The translations under genes were made by a program, and so were the position numbers. Below the pieces are notes generated by a model. That model searched no databases. It saw only the letters and a list, made by a program, of their open reading frames with translations, and was not told the origin of the DNA. This document shows positions 16,054 through 25,118 of a stretch of 64,000 nt of DNA, piece after piece; the first letter of the stretch is position 1, and each line of letters starts with the position of its first letter. This DNA is from Nitrospinaceae bacterium (GTDB lineage Bacteria; Nitrospinota; Nitrospinia; Nitrospinales; VA-1). The DNA is taken from assembly GCA_021604505.1 (NCBI GenBank), contig BQJC01000001.1:1137501-1201500 (forward strand), read 5' to 3'.

Positions 16054-17148
16054 CTATCGGCCCACTTTTGCGATCTTGATGATTTCCTTGCCAATCTGAT
16101 TTAAAGGCAATATCTTGTCGGCCAGCCCGGCTTTTGCCACAAACCCAGGCATTCCCCAGACAACGGAACTTCCCTCATCCTGAACGATCACCCTTCCGCC
16201 TGCATCTTTAATGTGCTCACAGCCCACGAGACCGTCCTGGCCCATTCCAGTCAGTATCACCCCCAGAATATTAGAGCCGTAAACCTTCACAACCGATCGA
16301 AAGAGTACGTCCACTGCCGGACGGCAGGAGTTTTCCGGTTGATTCTGGTTGGTTTGAACTTTACATTTCGTTCCGTTTTTTTCCAGAACCATGTGGTAAT
16401 CTCCCGGAGCGATCCAGGCTTTTCCATTTTCTAAAATTTGGCCGGAAGATCCTTCGGTAACCGGGACCTCGGATTTTGCAGTGAGCCTTTCCGCCAACAG
16501 TTTAGTGAAAAAGGGAGGCATGTGCTGAACCATCACAATCGGAACGGGGAAATCTTTAGGGAACACCGGGAAAAGCTCAGCTAGAGCATTGGGTCCTCCT
16601 GTGGACACGCCAATAGCGACGATGTCGATTTTCGCGGTTGAGGGTTTAGCCAGACCAGGTTTGACGGTTGATTTTATCTTTGGTTTGACCGGAGTTTCAG
16701 AACTGGGTTTACCACCGGGAGGAGATTGCAGCCCTGCTTTTTCAGCGCAGAAGATTTTGATTTTTGGAATCAGTTCATCCCTGACTCTCTGCATCGCTAC
16801 GGAAACGCTTCCGACATTAGCCGGCTTGGTGACATAATCCGTGGCCCCTAAAGCTAGAGCCTCAAGGGTTTTGGCCCCGCCGCGTTCCGTCAGGGTGCTG
16901 AACATGATCACTGGCAGAGTGGGGTATATTTTCCGGACTTCTGCCAGCGTTTGCAGACCGTCCATTTCCGGCATTTCAATATCCAGAGTTAAAATATCCG
17001 GATTGATTTGCGGAATTTTCGCCAGGGCGATGCGGCCATTGGCGGCCACTCCCACCACATCTATTTCCGGGTCAGTAGCCAGACTGTCCGTCACTATTTT
17101 ACGGACGACCACTGAATCATCTACAACCAAAACCCTTATTTTTGTCAT
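16054..17148 (-). CDS. cheB: Chemoreceptor methylesterase/deamidase CheB
   Basis: A 364-residue two-domain protein. The receiver domain (D10, D11, phospho-acceptor D56 in ILTLDIEMPEMDG) regulates a C-terminal methylesterase that removes methyl groups from receptor glutamates, giving sensory adaptation. Catalytic residues are visible: Ser in IGVSTGGPNAL, His in MVQHMPPFF and Asp in GMGQDG. A Lys/Pro/Ser-rich linker (about 145-180) joins the domains. It runs convergently to cheA-cheW rather than in their operon. The partner methyltransferase CheR and any chemoreceptor are absent from this window. Confidence 0.93.
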   Translation of the reverse strand: MTKIRVLVVDDSVVVRKIVTDSLATDPEIDVVGVAANGRIALAKIPQINPDILTLDIEMPEMDGLQTLAEVRKIYPTLPVIMFSTLTERGGAKTLEALALGATDYVTKPANVGSVSVAMQRVRDELIPKIKIFCAEKAGLQSPPGGKPSSETPVKPKIKSTVKPGLAKPSTAKIDIVAIGVSTGGPNALAELFPVFPKDFPVPIVMVQHMPPFFTKLLAERLTAKSEVPVTEGSSGQILENGKAWIAPGDYHMVLEKNGTKCKVQTNQNQPENSCRPAVDVLFRSVVKVYGSNILGVILTGMGQDGLVGCEHIKDAGGRVIVQDEGSSVVWGMPGFVAKAGLADKILPLNQIGKEIIKIAKVGR

Positions 17149-17376
17149 TCGAATTCCTGTAATAGGGCGAGAAATTCCGGAAAGTCTTCTGTTCTGCGAT
17201 TTGTTGACTTCTAGGGTGCTCTTAGATGTAAATCATATAAAAAACCCAAATAATCAAATAGTTACTAAGTATATCCGTCTTCCTAAGATAACTTAAATTC
17301 CTCCAATTTACCACCTTTAATTGAAAGCCATCTTGAGGTTTTTGGCAAATGAGGTATATATGGATGAGCTTAAAAA

Positions 17377-17664
17377 ATGGCTTATTTTGAGCGAAAGAAA
17401 CTCAGGGAGAAACGGCATTCTATGGGAAAACTGATCAACAAAAATGGAATAGAAGTTCAGAATTCAGCAAAACCGGTGTTTGAAGAGCTGATGCGCGGTA
17501 CCGGCTGTGTAATGGCCGAAAAATCATCAATTTTCATCGAAAATGAAGGCATCAACGCGAAATACATTATCGTTTCCAAGGTTCCGGAACCCCAGGGCCC
17601 GGCCACCGCAAAGAAGTTTCCATCCGCCAGCTTTAAAGAAGCCTGGGAGTATTTTACTAATTGA
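17377..17664 (+). CDS. Hypothetical protein, small and soluble
   Basis: A 95-residue basic-to-neutral protein without signal peptide or membrane segment. No family is recognised. Two starts are possible: ATG 17377, or ATG 17422 (MGKLINKNGIEVQ), the latter preceded by AGGGAGAAACGGCATTCT. The shorter form of 80 residues looks more natural because the first 15 residues are unusually rich in Lys/Arg. The sequence is conserved-looking (VFEELMRGTGCVMAEKSS, PSASFKEAWEYF). It precedes the gcvR-like gene by 75 bp on the same strand. Confidence 0.5.
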   Translation: MAYFERKKLREKRHSMGKLINKNGIEVQNSAKPVFEELMRGTGCVMAEKSSIFIENEGINAKYIIVSKVPEPQGPATAKKFPSASFKEAWEYFTN

Positions 17665-17739
17665 GCCAGGCGGACTGGTCTGTACGCCTCCCTGGGTTTG
17701 AATATTAACTTCCACAAAAACGATGCTTGAGAATCCGTT

Positions 17740-18264
17740 ATGAATCATTGGTTCATGCTCACGCTGGTCGGCAAAGACCGGGCGGGAATCGTGGCAGAAG
17801 TCACCGAAGCGCTTTACAAAAAAGATTGTAACCTTGGCGAGGCGTCCATGACCCGTCTCGGCGGAAATTTTGCCATCATGTTGATGGTCCAATTTGCCGG
17901 AGTTGCCGGGGAACTAGATCGTATCATTCAACCCGTGTGCGACTCGCTGAACCTCCGTCATCATGTAGATACCATTGAAGGGGAATTGCACCATCACCTG
18001 GAACCCGATGTGCGTTTGAGCGTTCATGGGGCCGACCGGGCGGGAATCGTGGCAGAAGTCACCCGTGTTCTTGCGGGAGCAGGGTTCGATATCTTAAACC
18101 TGGAATCGGATGTCGGGGGAACCGCCAGCGATCCCCTGTATATCATGCACATTGAGGGGATGGCTTCAAAGGGAGTCGATGCCCTGAAAAATGCCTTGCA
18201 GGGGTTTGAAAGCGAAAATGATGTTGAAGTGCATCTTTCGGAAATTGAAACTCTCCGGGGTTGA
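17740..18264 (+). CDS. ACT-domain protein related to glycine cleavage repressor GcvR
   Basis: 174 residues made of two ACT domains, with the parallel motifs GKDRAGIVAEVTEALY (from about residue 12) and GADRAGIVAEVTRVLA (from about residue 97). ACT domains bind amino acids. GcvR in Escherichia coli senses glycine and restrains the activator GcvA, but GcvA and glycine cleavage genes are not in this window, so the regulatory partner is unknown. The near-identical DRAGIVAEVT words show internal duplication. ATG 17740 fits the family. The downstream deformylase starts 5 bp past its stop, so the two are probably translated from one message. Confidence 0.8.
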   Translation: MNHWFMLTLVGKDRAGIVAEVTEALYKKDCNLGEASMTRLGGNFAIMLMVQFAGVAGELDRIIQPVCDSLNLRHHVDTIEGELHHHLEPDVRLSVHGADRAGIVAEVTRVLAGAGFDILNLESDVGGTASDPLYIMHIEGMASKGVDALKNALQGFESENDVEVHLSEIETLRG

Positions 18265-18269
18265 CCGCA

Positions 18270-18803
18270 ATGGCTGTTTTAGATGTTCTTGTCTACCCCG
18301 ATAAACGATTGAAACAAATATCCCGTCCTGTTGAAAAATTTGACGAATCCCTCCTTCAATTTGTTTCCGATCTCGAGGAAACCATGGCCGCCGGCCCCCC
18401 CTCCGTGGGCATTGCGGCCCCGCAGGTCGGGCGCTTTGAGCGTATCGTTCTGGTAGACGTTTCCTGCAAGCCGAAAATAAAAAATCATGGCCGACTGATC
18501 ATGATAAACCCCGAAATAACCGACAAGGAAGGAAGTGTCGTTGGCAGGGAAGGGTGCCTGTCGGTTCCCGATTACACCGGCAACGTCGCTCGCTCAGAGC
18601 GCATTTCGGTGAAGGCCTACGATCAATTCGGCAACCACCAGTTATATAACATGGAAGGGTTCGAAGCGCGGGCGGTTCAGCACGAGATGGATCATCTGGA
18701 AGGGTTGCTGTTTCTGGACCGGCTGGTCAGCCGCAGGGACAGTTTGTTCCGGCGCAAAGTTTATAAAAAGAAATCAGCAGATATTGATTCCAAGCGGTCC
18801 TGA
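18270..18803 (+). CDS. def: Peptide deformylase
   Basis: A 177-residue metalloenzyme that removes the formyl group from the N-terminal Met of nascent proteins at the ribosome. Motif 2 (EGCLSVP, C96) and motif 3 (HEMDHLEG, H138, E139, H142) give the metal ligands and catalytic Glu. Motif 1, normally GxGIAAPQ, reads SVGIAAPQ (residues 45-52), so the first Gly is Ser. This is a conservative change known to vary in the family, and activity is likely kept. ATG 18270 is preferred over the overlapping TTG at 18261 because it gives the usual VLDVLVYPDKRLK start. It follows the ACT-protein gene in a likely operon. Confidence 0.92.
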   Translation: MAVLDVLVYPDKRLKQISRPVEKFDESLLQFVSDLEETMAAGPPSVGIAAPQVGRFERIVLVDVSCKPKIKNHGRLIMINPEITDKEGSVVGREGCLSVPDYTGNVARSERISVKAYDQFGNHQLYNMEGFEARAVQHEMDHLEGLLFLDRLVSRRDSLFRRKVYKKKSADIDSKRS

Positions 18804-18868
18804 ACGGATCGATTCCCTGCCGGGGAATTCTTTCTGCAAAACTCACTCATCCCCTAAAAGGTTTAACA

Positions 18869-19984
18869 ATGTTGCTAAAAATAAAGAATCCCCGCAGGTC
18901 AGTGCAGTCCATGGTAAACGGAGCGATCGCGCTGGCTTTGGCATTGGTGCTCACCGGTTGTTCCGGTTTGGGGCCTTCGACACTCAAAGGCAATCGCTAC
19001 AGCTACAACACCACAATCCAGAGATCCAACGATCAACAATTGCTATTGAACCTGGTTCGCCTCAAATACCGCGACACCCCTTATTTTCTCCAGGTCAACA
19101 GCGTTGCGGCCCAGTTTAAGTTTCGCGCCAACGGCGGCGCCGATGCCACCCTTCAGGATGGCGTCAAAGGGATTTTCGGATTTTCGGCTGGCGCCAGCGT
19201 GGAAGAAAATCCCACCGTTTCGTATTCTCCCCTACAAGGAGAGCAGTCCATCCAGCGTTTCCTCTCGCACATTCATATGCAAAATATTTACCTGCTGACC
19301 CGTTCGGGCTGGAGATTTGACCGGATTTTAAGGGTCTGCCTGGAGCGGTTGGGAGATTTGAAAAACGCTCCGACCGCATCCGGACCCACTCCTGACATTG
19401 CCCCTGTTTATGAGGGTTTTGCCGAAGCCGCCAGTTTAATTCGAAAATTACAATTAAAGGGCGCCCACACCCTGTCACTGGGCGCTACCGAGAACACCCC
19501 GGAATTGATTTTCCAGTTTGAAAAGAAAGACAAGAGCTTGCCGGAGCTTCAAAAATTAAACGCGCTGTTTGGATTGCCAGCCGATAATCTGCGCTTTGTT
19601 CTGACCAATCATCCCTCGCCTGACAACCCACAACAGATACGAGTGGAAACGCGTTCTCTTCTGGGGGTCATGTATTTTCTGTCGCATGCAACGAACGCGC
19701 CGGAGGAGGATCGAACCAGTGGCAAGGTGACATTGACACGCGATTCATCCGGTAAACCGTTCAGCTGGGCGGATGTGACCGGAGACATTCTGCAGGTTCG
19801 CTCCCAGTCCCACCGACCGGCTCAGGCTGCTATTTCCGTGTATTATCGGGGTAACTGGTTTTACATAGACGATTCCGACCTGCAATCCAAATCCACCTTT
19901 TCCCTATTGTCGCAGATTTTTTCCCTGCAATCGGGAAATGCCAAAGACATGGGCCCGCAACTGACCCTGCCACTAGGAAGTTAA
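18869..19984 (+). CDS. Conserved outer-membrane-type lipoprotein, function unknown
   Basis: A 371-residue lipoprotein. A basic N-terminus and hydrophobic core lead to the lipobox LVLTGCSG, with the lipidated Cys at about residue 31. The next residue is Ser, which in Lol-sorting terms favours the outer membrane. The following block RSNDQQLLLNLVRLKYRDTP is the hallmark of a widespread uncharacterised lipoprotein family found in many Gram-negative genomes. No catalytic motif is seen. It starts 65 bp after def, with AAAGG at suitable distance, and faces the MscS gene convergently. Confidence 0.75.
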   Translation: MLLKIKNPRRSVQSMVNGAIALALALVLTGCSGLGPSTLKGNRYSYNTTIQRSNDQQLLLNLVRLKYRDTPYFLQVNSVAAQFKFRANGGADATLQDGVKGIFGFSAGASVEENPTVSYSPLQGEQSIQRFLSHIHMQNIYLLTRSGWRFDRILRVCLERLGDLKNAPTASGPTPDIAPVYEGFAEAASLIRKLQLKGAHTLSLGATENTPELIFQFEKKDKSLPELQKLNALFGLPADNLRFVLTNHPSPDNPQQIRVETRSLLGVMYFLSHATNAPEEDRTSGKVTLTRDSSGKPFSWADVTGDILQVRSQSHRPAQAAISVYYRGNWFYIDDSDLQSKSTFSLLSQIFSLQSGNAKDMGPQLTLPLGS

Positions 19985-20014
19985 GTTCCGCAGGATGGGT
20001 TGCGTGGACGGTTT

Positions 20015-21118
20015 TTATCTTTTGTCATGCAAAGGATCGAGCATTTCCTTTTCAGGCATTTCGGCAACATGGAGGGTCGAAGTGGGGAAGGCGATTTCCG
20101 CTCCTTCTGCTTCGATGATTTTTATCACTTGAAGAAGGACATCCTGCTTGACCTTGTGGAAGTGAATCCAGTTCGTCGTTTTGGTAAACGTGTAGATGAA
20201 AAAGTCGAGAGAGGAGGGGGCAAAGGCGTTGAAGTTGACGATCAGCGTTTGCCGGGTATCTATTTCAGGGTGATTTTGAAGCATCTCTTTTACTTTTTTA
20301 ATGATGGGGTCCATTTTCATGGCATCATCGTAACGGATGCCTATGGTTTCATAGATCCTTCGGTTTTTCATTCGGGAAGGATTTTCCACGGCGATGGTGG
20401 TGAAGGTTGAATTGGGGACGTACAACGGTCTTTTGTCGAAAGTTCTGATACAGGTCAATCGCCAGCCGATTTTTTCGACGGTGCCTTCGATTTCCCGGTC
20501 GGGCGAACGAATCCAATCGCCCACCGTGAACGGTCTGTCCAGATAGATGGTCAATCCGCCAAAGAAATTCGCCAGCAGATCCTTGGCCGCAAAACCGATG
20601 GCGATGCCGCCGATACCGCCAAACGCTAAAACTCCAGAAACGCTGTACCCCAAAGTTTGCAAGGCGACCAGCGACCCGGTGATGATGACGGAAATTCGCA
20701 GTAGTTTGGAGATGGCGTCGACCGTGGTGTAGTCGACATCCTCTTCTTTTTCCAGGAAGGTTTTTTCAATGCTATTTATCAGACGCACCAGGAACCACCC
20801 GAGGGCCGCGATGATAATGGTGTCCCGGAAGGGTTGGACGGCGCTGAAAATGACCGCCTTGGTGGCTTTTTGTATGATTTCCGCAGCAAAGGCAATTCCC
20901 GCGGCCCAGATAATGACGCTGATGGGCTTTGAAATGGCCGCGACAATCGCATCGTCCCATTTGTTTGCCGTTTTTTCGAGACGGCGTTGAAGCCGTTTTA
21001 AAATTTTCTTTTGAATGTAGTCGATCACAAGCGAACCGAAAATGACGATGAACGCCTGGATCAGATAACTGTTATTTTCGAGCAGAATGCTTTGCAGGGC
21101 TTTTAAATTGAGTTCCAT
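20015..21118 (-). CDS. Small-conductance mechanosensitive channel (MscS family)
   Basis: A 367-residue inner-membrane channel protein with an N-terminal TM segment, two more hydrophobic stretches (about 60-120), and the conserved pore helix and beta domain: LAFGGIGGIAIGFAAKDLLA, NFFGGLTIYLDRPFTVGDWI. The Gly/Ala packing of the pore helix is that of MscS channels, which open under membrane tension and release solutes in osmotic downshock. The C-terminal domain (about 250-350) matches the MscS alpha/beta part. ATG 21118 follows no clear Shine-Dalgarno, but the next Met options would cut TM1. Confidence 0.88.
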   Translation of the reverse strand: MELNLKALQSILLENNSYLIQAFIVIFGSLVIDYIQKKILKRLQRRLEKTANKWDDAIVAAISKPISVIIWAAGIAFAAEIIQKATKAVIFSAVQPFRDTIIIAALGWFLVRLINSIEKTFLEKEEDVDYTTVDAISKLLRISVIITGSLVALQTLGYSVSGVLAFGGIGGIAIGFAAKDLLANFFGGLTIYLDRPFTVGDWIRSPDREIEGTVEKIGWRLTCIRTFDKRPLYVPNSTFTTIAVENPSRMKNRRIYETIGIRYDDAMKMDPIIKKVKEMLQNHPEIDTRQTLIVNFNAFAPSSLDFFIYTFTKTTNWIHFHKVKQDVLLQVIKIIEAEGAEIAFPTSTLHVAEMPEKEMLDPLHDKR

Positions 21119-21262
21119 AATGTGTCGGTTGGGGATATAAGAATTACTTTACAGAAAGTACAAAATCACAATAGTAGCAATATGGTTCCCAAAAATCCAT
21201 GAATGTCTATAAACTTTCTCCGGCAGGGGAAGGGAAATCAATAACAGTTACAATGGTTTGAT

Positions 21263-22420
21263 ATGAACATAGACTTGCCCTTCCACCGCGCCCTGCTGGA
21301 CGACGATGAAATCAACGAGGTTGTCGATACCTTGAAATCCGGCTGGTTCACCACCGGCCCCAAAACCCACCAGTTTGAAGAGGAATTCAAACAGTACATC
21401 GGATGCAAACACGCCCTGGGTTTAAACTCCTGCACGGCGGGTCTTCACCTTTCCCTTGTCGTCAATGAGTTTGCCGAAGGCAGTGAAGTGATCACCACGC
21501 CCATGACCTTTCCCGCGACTGCCAGTGTGGCGGTACACGAACGCCTGCGGCCGGTTTTCGTGGATATTGAACCGGGGACCCTGAATATCGATGTCTATAA
21601 AATTGAAGAAAAAATCACTTCTAAAACCCGAGCCATTCTGCCCGTTCATTTTGCCGGTCATGCCTGCGATATGGACGCCATCGAGGACATCGCCCGAAAG
21701 CATAATCTTGTTATCATCGAAGACGCCGCGCACGCCGTGGAATCCTCCTACAAACAACGGAAAATCGGCAATCTGGGCCATTTGACTTCATTCAGTTTTT
21801 ACGCCAATAAAAATATCACAACGGGGGAGGGGGGCATGTTGACCACCAACGACGATGCGCTGGCCGACAAAATCCGGGTGATGCGGTTGCACGGTCTGAG
21901 CAAAGACGCCTGGAAGCGGTTTGGCAGGAGCGGCTATTCGCATTGGCAGCTTCATGCCCCCGGCTATAAATACAATATGCCGGATATCAGCGCCGCCCTT
22001 GGGATTCATCAGTTGCGAAAAGTGAATCAGTTTTATGAATTGCGAAAACGCTATGCGGCGATGTACGATGAGGCGTTTAAGAATGTTCCTGAAATAAAAA
22101 CCCTGGTCACCCGGAGCTACGCGAAATCGGCTTATCACCTGTACATCATTGCACTGAACCTGGACCGGCTGACGATCACCCGGGACCAGTTCGTCGATGA
22201 GATCCAGGCACGGGGCATCGGCGTGGGCGTACATTATGTGGGCTTGCACCTGCAACCCTTTTACCGAAAGGAATTTCATACCGGTCCGCAGGATTGTCCG
22301 GTCGCCACGGATTATTCAGAGAGAGTGCTGACCTTGCCCTTATATCCTAAAATGACTCCGCGGGAGGTGAACCGCGTTATCGAAACGGTTACGGATATCA
22401 TCACCCAATCGCGGCGTTGA
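21263..22420 (+). CDS. DegT/DnrJ/EryC1/StrS-family sugar aminotransferase
   Basis: A 385-residue PLP-dependent enzyme that aminates a nucleotide-linked keto-sugar for cell-surface glycans (ArnB, PseC and relatives). The PLP-binding Lys is K183 in SFSFYANKNITTGEGG. Other landmarks are GLNSCTAGLHL, the IIEDAAHAVES loop and the C-terminal VHYVGLHLQPFYR. The sequence start LPFHRALLDDDEINEVVDTL is typical. No other sugar-nucleotide genes adjoin it, so the sugar is unknown. It is followed by a DUF2892 gene 34 bp downstream. Confidence 0.88.
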   Translation: MNIDLPFHRALLDDDEINEVVDTLKSGWFTTGPKTHQFEEEFKQYIGCKHALGLNSCTAGLHLSLVVNEFAEGSEVITTPMTFPATASVAVHERLRPVFVDIEPGTLNIDVYKIEEKITSKTRAILPVHFAGHACDMDAIEDIARKHNLVIIEDAAHAVESSYKQRKIGNLGHLTSFSFYANKNITTGEGGMLTTNDDALADKIRVMRLHGLSKDAWKRFGRSGYSHWQLHAPGYKYNMPDISAALGIHQLRKVNQFYELRKRYAAMYDEAFKNVPEIKTLVTRSYAKSAYHLYIIALNLDRLTITRDQFVDEIQARGIGVGVHYVGLHLQPFYRKEFHTGPQDCPVATDYSERVLTLPLYPKMTPREVNRVIETVTDIITQSRR

Positions 22421-22454
22421 TTATGGGATTTGATTCATAAAGGAGGGAAATGGC

Positions 22455-22658
22455 ATGAATACTAAAAGACGCATTCACGATGGAATTGTCGGAGCCGTCA
22501 TTGCGGCGGGAGTTGCATTGGGATATTGGGTCGATGCAATGTGGCTTTGGGTGCCGGGAGTTTTGGGAATCATTCTTTTGCAGAGCGGAATCACCGGGTT
22601 TTGCCCTTTATACTTTATCCTGGACCGAACCTGCCGACCCCGGGGAGAAAATATTTAG
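22455..22658 (+). CDS. DUF2892 small membrane protein
   Basis: A 67-residue inner-membrane protein with two hydrophobic segments and the family end block ILLQSGITGFCPLYFIL. DUF2892 domains also form the membrane part of YgaP-type rhodanese proteins; the free-standing form has no known function. The start ATG 22455 follows AGGAGGGAAATGGC; the earlier ATG 22450 is out of frame and stops at once. It ends a two-gene unit with the DegT gene. Confidence 0.8.
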   Translation: MNTKRRIHDGIVGAVIAAGVALGYWVDAMWLWVPGVLGIILLQSGITGFCPLYFILDRTCRPRGENI

Positions 22659-22755
22659 CGAACCAGGAGCGGGGGAAGTTGGAAAACATTTTGTCCGCCT
22701 TCCCCCTTTGGATGGATCAGGGGACGGTAAAACTTTCTATATCCTGGACCCTAAA

Positions 22756-23151
22756 TCAATACCCGAAATCTTTTCCAGCGGACACCAGTTCATTCACAGT
22801 CTCAAGCAGTTGTTGCCTTTCAACAGGTTTGACCAGATAATCTCTTATCCCCTTTTCTTTTAATTCGGTGGCCATAGCGGGGTCCGGATACCCTGTAATC
22901 ACAACAATATTGACTCCCGGCGCTTCTTTTCTCAAAAAATCGATGCATTCAATCCCGTTCACTTTTGGCATACGAATGTCGCACAAAATAATGGGTACGT
23001 TGACCATATTGTCGCCGTCATGAAGGATGTCGATTGCTTCCTGTCCATCAGCGGCTTCCAGAGTGTTGTACCCGCCGCTTTCCAAGGCCATTTTAAGAGT
23101 TTCGCGAACATCTTCTTCGTCATCGACGATTAAAATTTTTCCAGATGGCAT
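22756..23151 (-). CDS. Stand-alone response regulator (receiver only)
   Basis: A 131-residue CheY-like receiver with no output domain. Acid residues are in LIVDDEED, phospho-acceptor D58 in ILCDIRMPKVNG and the conserved Lys in DYLVKPVER. It is a close paralogue of the regulator at 44282-44677: they share NMVN, ILCDIRMPKVNG, REAPG and the ending AGKD. No kinase adjoins it. It may act by protein-protein contact, as phospho-relay or sink for one of the kinases near 39-44 kb. It is convergent with the DUF2892 gene. Confidence 0.88.
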   Translation of the reverse strand: MPSGKILIVDDEEDVRETLKMALESGGYNTLEAADGQEAIDILHDGDNMVNVPIILCDIRMPKVNGIECIDFLRKEAPGVNIVVITGYPDPAMATELKEKGIRDYLVKPVERQQLLETVNELVSAGKDFGY

Positions 23152-23488
23152 ATCAACCTCCCATACAAAGGATGATCCTTCGCGGTGAATGTTGAAAAAA
23201 AGGGCGTAAAGGTTCCCTCAGCAATGGTTAAATTTATGTCCCTGCCGACACTTTTGCCACAAAAGATTGAATGAATAAAAAATTCAAATACTTGCTTCTA
23301 GTCCGCTGGAAAGGCAAAGGGGATTTTTTTGCAGGAAGTATAATTTTTCCGTTCACCGATGGCTCCGATTGCAAACTTCAATTGATGCTGATTTCTTTGA
23401 TTGCCCATGATCAAGTGGTAAACTGATTCAATGAGGCTAAGGGTAACTCTTGCCTTGCTCTGCTAAAAATTTTTGACTGCGGTGGATC

Positions 23489-23572
23489 ATGTTTCAAAAC
23501 TGGGAAACCTTCATTGGGGTCATCATTGGTCTTGCGATATTGATTCCATTCATCCTTAAAAAGTTTTATTGA
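23489..23572 (+). CDS. Tiny single-helix membrane peptide (27 aa)
   Basis: The ORF encodes MFQNWETFIGVIIG plus LAILIPFILKKFY: a short polar start, one hydrophobic helix and a positively charged end, the layout of small membrane subunits and regulators such as KdpF or CydX. GGTGG lies 4 to 8 bases upstream of the ATG. No known partner gene is adjacent. A 26-residue peptide of the same layout occurs at 41966. Existence is inferred from composition only. Confidence 0.4.
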   Translation: MFQNWETFIGVIIGLAILIPFILKKFY

Positions 23573-23592
23573 TCGTTGCTGATAGGGAAGTG

Positions 23593-23688
23593 ATGGAACT
23601 CACCGTCGGGGTGGAAAAACGGGTCGGTTATTTATATTTCATCCACGGCGGACTATTGATTTTAAAGCGCCGGTTGTGGTGGGAATGA
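23593..23688 (+). CDS. Very small ORF of 31 codons, uncertain
   Basis: Begins MELTVGVEKRVGYLYF with GGGAAG upstream and ends at TGA 23686-23688. The start resembles that of STAS-domain proteins, which are much longer, so it could be a leftover of such a gene. No further support. Confidence 0.2.
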   Translation: MELTVGVEKRVGYLYFIHGGLLILKRRLWWE

Positions 23689-23803
23689 GTCCGGGACATC
23701 CCAAAGAATCCCATATTTTCCCCCTTCTCAGGGGGGATCCTTCTTTCCACCCTCATTCTTCATGGCGCTTATTCCTGGCGGTAGGAAAAGCCGAACCCAC
23801 CGG
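23689..23803. other. Intergenic sequence with C/G-run remnant
   Basis: Contains TTTTCCCCCTTCTCAGGGGGGATCC (short C/G-run palindrome), probably a fragment of the REP-like element seen whole at 6941-7011. The longer gap 23152-23488 holds no recognisable gene or site. Confidence 0.35.
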
Positions 23804-24064
23804 TTATTCGTAGTTGCAAACGTGGGTGATGAAAAACCCAAAAATCCCAAAGCAGATCAGTCCGGACAAGGCAAGAGACTTCCAGTTTGCGTGGAGATAA
23901 TTTCTGAAATTCGGGTTGCTGGGGTAGGGAGAACTTGTAAGAGCCTTGTCAGTGTTGTTAGAGGCCAGGCAGTTTTCTTTGAAGACGGCCCAAAAGAAAA
24001 ACGCCGTACTTAAATAAGTAAATAGACAGAAGCTGATCAGGAGTTTTAAAGTGAAAGTATCCAT
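23804..24064 (-). CDS. Hypothetical small membrane protein
   Basis: An 86-residue protein with two hydrophobic segments: KLLISFCLFTYLSTAFFFW near the N-terminus and LALSGLICFGIFGFFITHV near the C-terminus, with a polar Asn/Ser-rich loop between. No family recognised. A longer reading frame opens at 24133, but ATG 24064 (MDTFTLKLL) is the more natural start directly before the first helix. The opposite-strand ORF over the same bases has no hydrophobic pattern. Confidence 0.45.
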   Translation of the reverse strand: MDTFTLKLLISFCLFTYLSTAFFFWAVFKENCLASNNTDKALTSSPYPSNPNFRNYLHANWKSLALSGLICFGIFGFFITHVCNYE

Positions 24065-24242
24065 CGAAGGCAACTTTCTGCTTAGAACCCAAACAAAGCG
24101 ATGCCCAAAGAGACAGCCGTGTAAATCACGCAAATGGCACAGGCAAAAAAGGGCTTTTTATAGATATCGGAAAGCTTATTCATATACCAATTATAGTATT
24201 TCCCAGGTCATTGCGCAATACCCTGGCCTCGCATAGCGTTTC

Positions 24243-25118
24243 TCAAACAACTGAGCCGAGGTGAGGCCCCCAGTCGGCCGCCAGGTTTTTGCCCATGGTG
24301 CGTAGCTGAGCCATTTCACGAAAAGTCAAAGGTTTAAAGTTTTTTGCCCACTCGACGTTCTGGTGCAATTCCGCCGAGGTCGCCATGCCTATCGCGGCAG
24401 AAGCAACGCCGGGTTGGCTCAGCGCATACCTGAGAGCCATTTCTAGATTTTGCCGGGGTAAAAGGCTGTGGCTGAGTTGGTTCTCCGGATTTTTGTGTTG
24501 CCCCCCATAGACTTTCATGGCTATCAGACCTATCCGGTTTTTGGCCGCCAGCGGCCAAACGTCCTTCTCAAAGTTATAGGTGTGTTGATCCACAAAGTTA
24601 ACCGCGTTGAGCAAAACATCCACATCAAAATTTTTTAGGGCTTCGACGAAGCGGCCAGTTCGATTGTGTCCGGACAAGCCAACGAATCTCGCCAGGCCCT
24701 TAGCTTTGGCTTTCATCAAAGCGGCGTAACAGCCTCGCCGGTTAAACACGACCCGGGGGTCCATCTTATCGTGTCCGACACTGTGGACAAAGACCAGATC
24801 CGCATAATCCGTTTGCAGGTCCCGGAGATTTTGCTCCAGGAGCCGTAGCGCTTTATCGCCATTGGGCTCAAAACATTTGGTGACCAGAAAAACTTCCTTG
24901 CGCCGCTCCTTGAGCAAATAGCCCAATTGCTTTTGGGCGTTGCCATAACCGGCAAAATCCGGGGCGGTGTCAAAATAGGTCACTCCCAGGTTTAAGGCTT
25001 CCTCATAAAGCTTGACGGCTTGCCTCAAACTGAGCCTGTTTCCAGCTGGAGCGGTTCCCAACCCCAGGACGGAAATACGTTCACCTGTCTTGCCGAGCAA
25101 TCGCGTGGGTAACATCAC
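24243..25118 (-). CDS. Aldo/keto reductase, second and divergent type
   Basis: A 291-residue aldo/keto reductase-like TIM-barrel protein with D50 (FDTAPD), K81 (VTKCFE) and H112 (VHSVGHD). The Tyr that usually lies five residues after the Asp is replaced by Phe (DTAPDF), and a YG pair follows three residues later (AGYGNAQKQLG). A short insertion has probably moved the catalytic Tyr to Y58. The C-terminal cofactor part AAIGMATSAELHQNV is present. Such proteins reduce small carbonyl compounds; the substrate is unknown. Its start region VLGLGTAPAGNR is canonical. It is transcribed away from the TIR-TPR gene. Confidence 0.82.
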   Translation of the reverse strand: MMLPTRLLGKTGERISVLGLGTAPAGNRLSLRQAVKLYEEALNLGVTYFDTAPDFAGYGNAQKQLGYLLKERRKEVFLVTKCFEPNGDKALRLLEQNLRDLQTDYADLVFVHSVGHDKMDPRVVFNRRGCYAALMKAKAKGLARFVGLSGHNRTGRFVEALKNFDVDVLLNAVNFVDQHTYNFEKDVWPLAAKNRIGLIAMKVYGGQHKNPENQLSHSLLPRQNLEMALRYALSQPGVASAAIGMATSAELHQNVEWAKNFKPLTFREMAQLRTMGKNLAADWGPHLGSVV

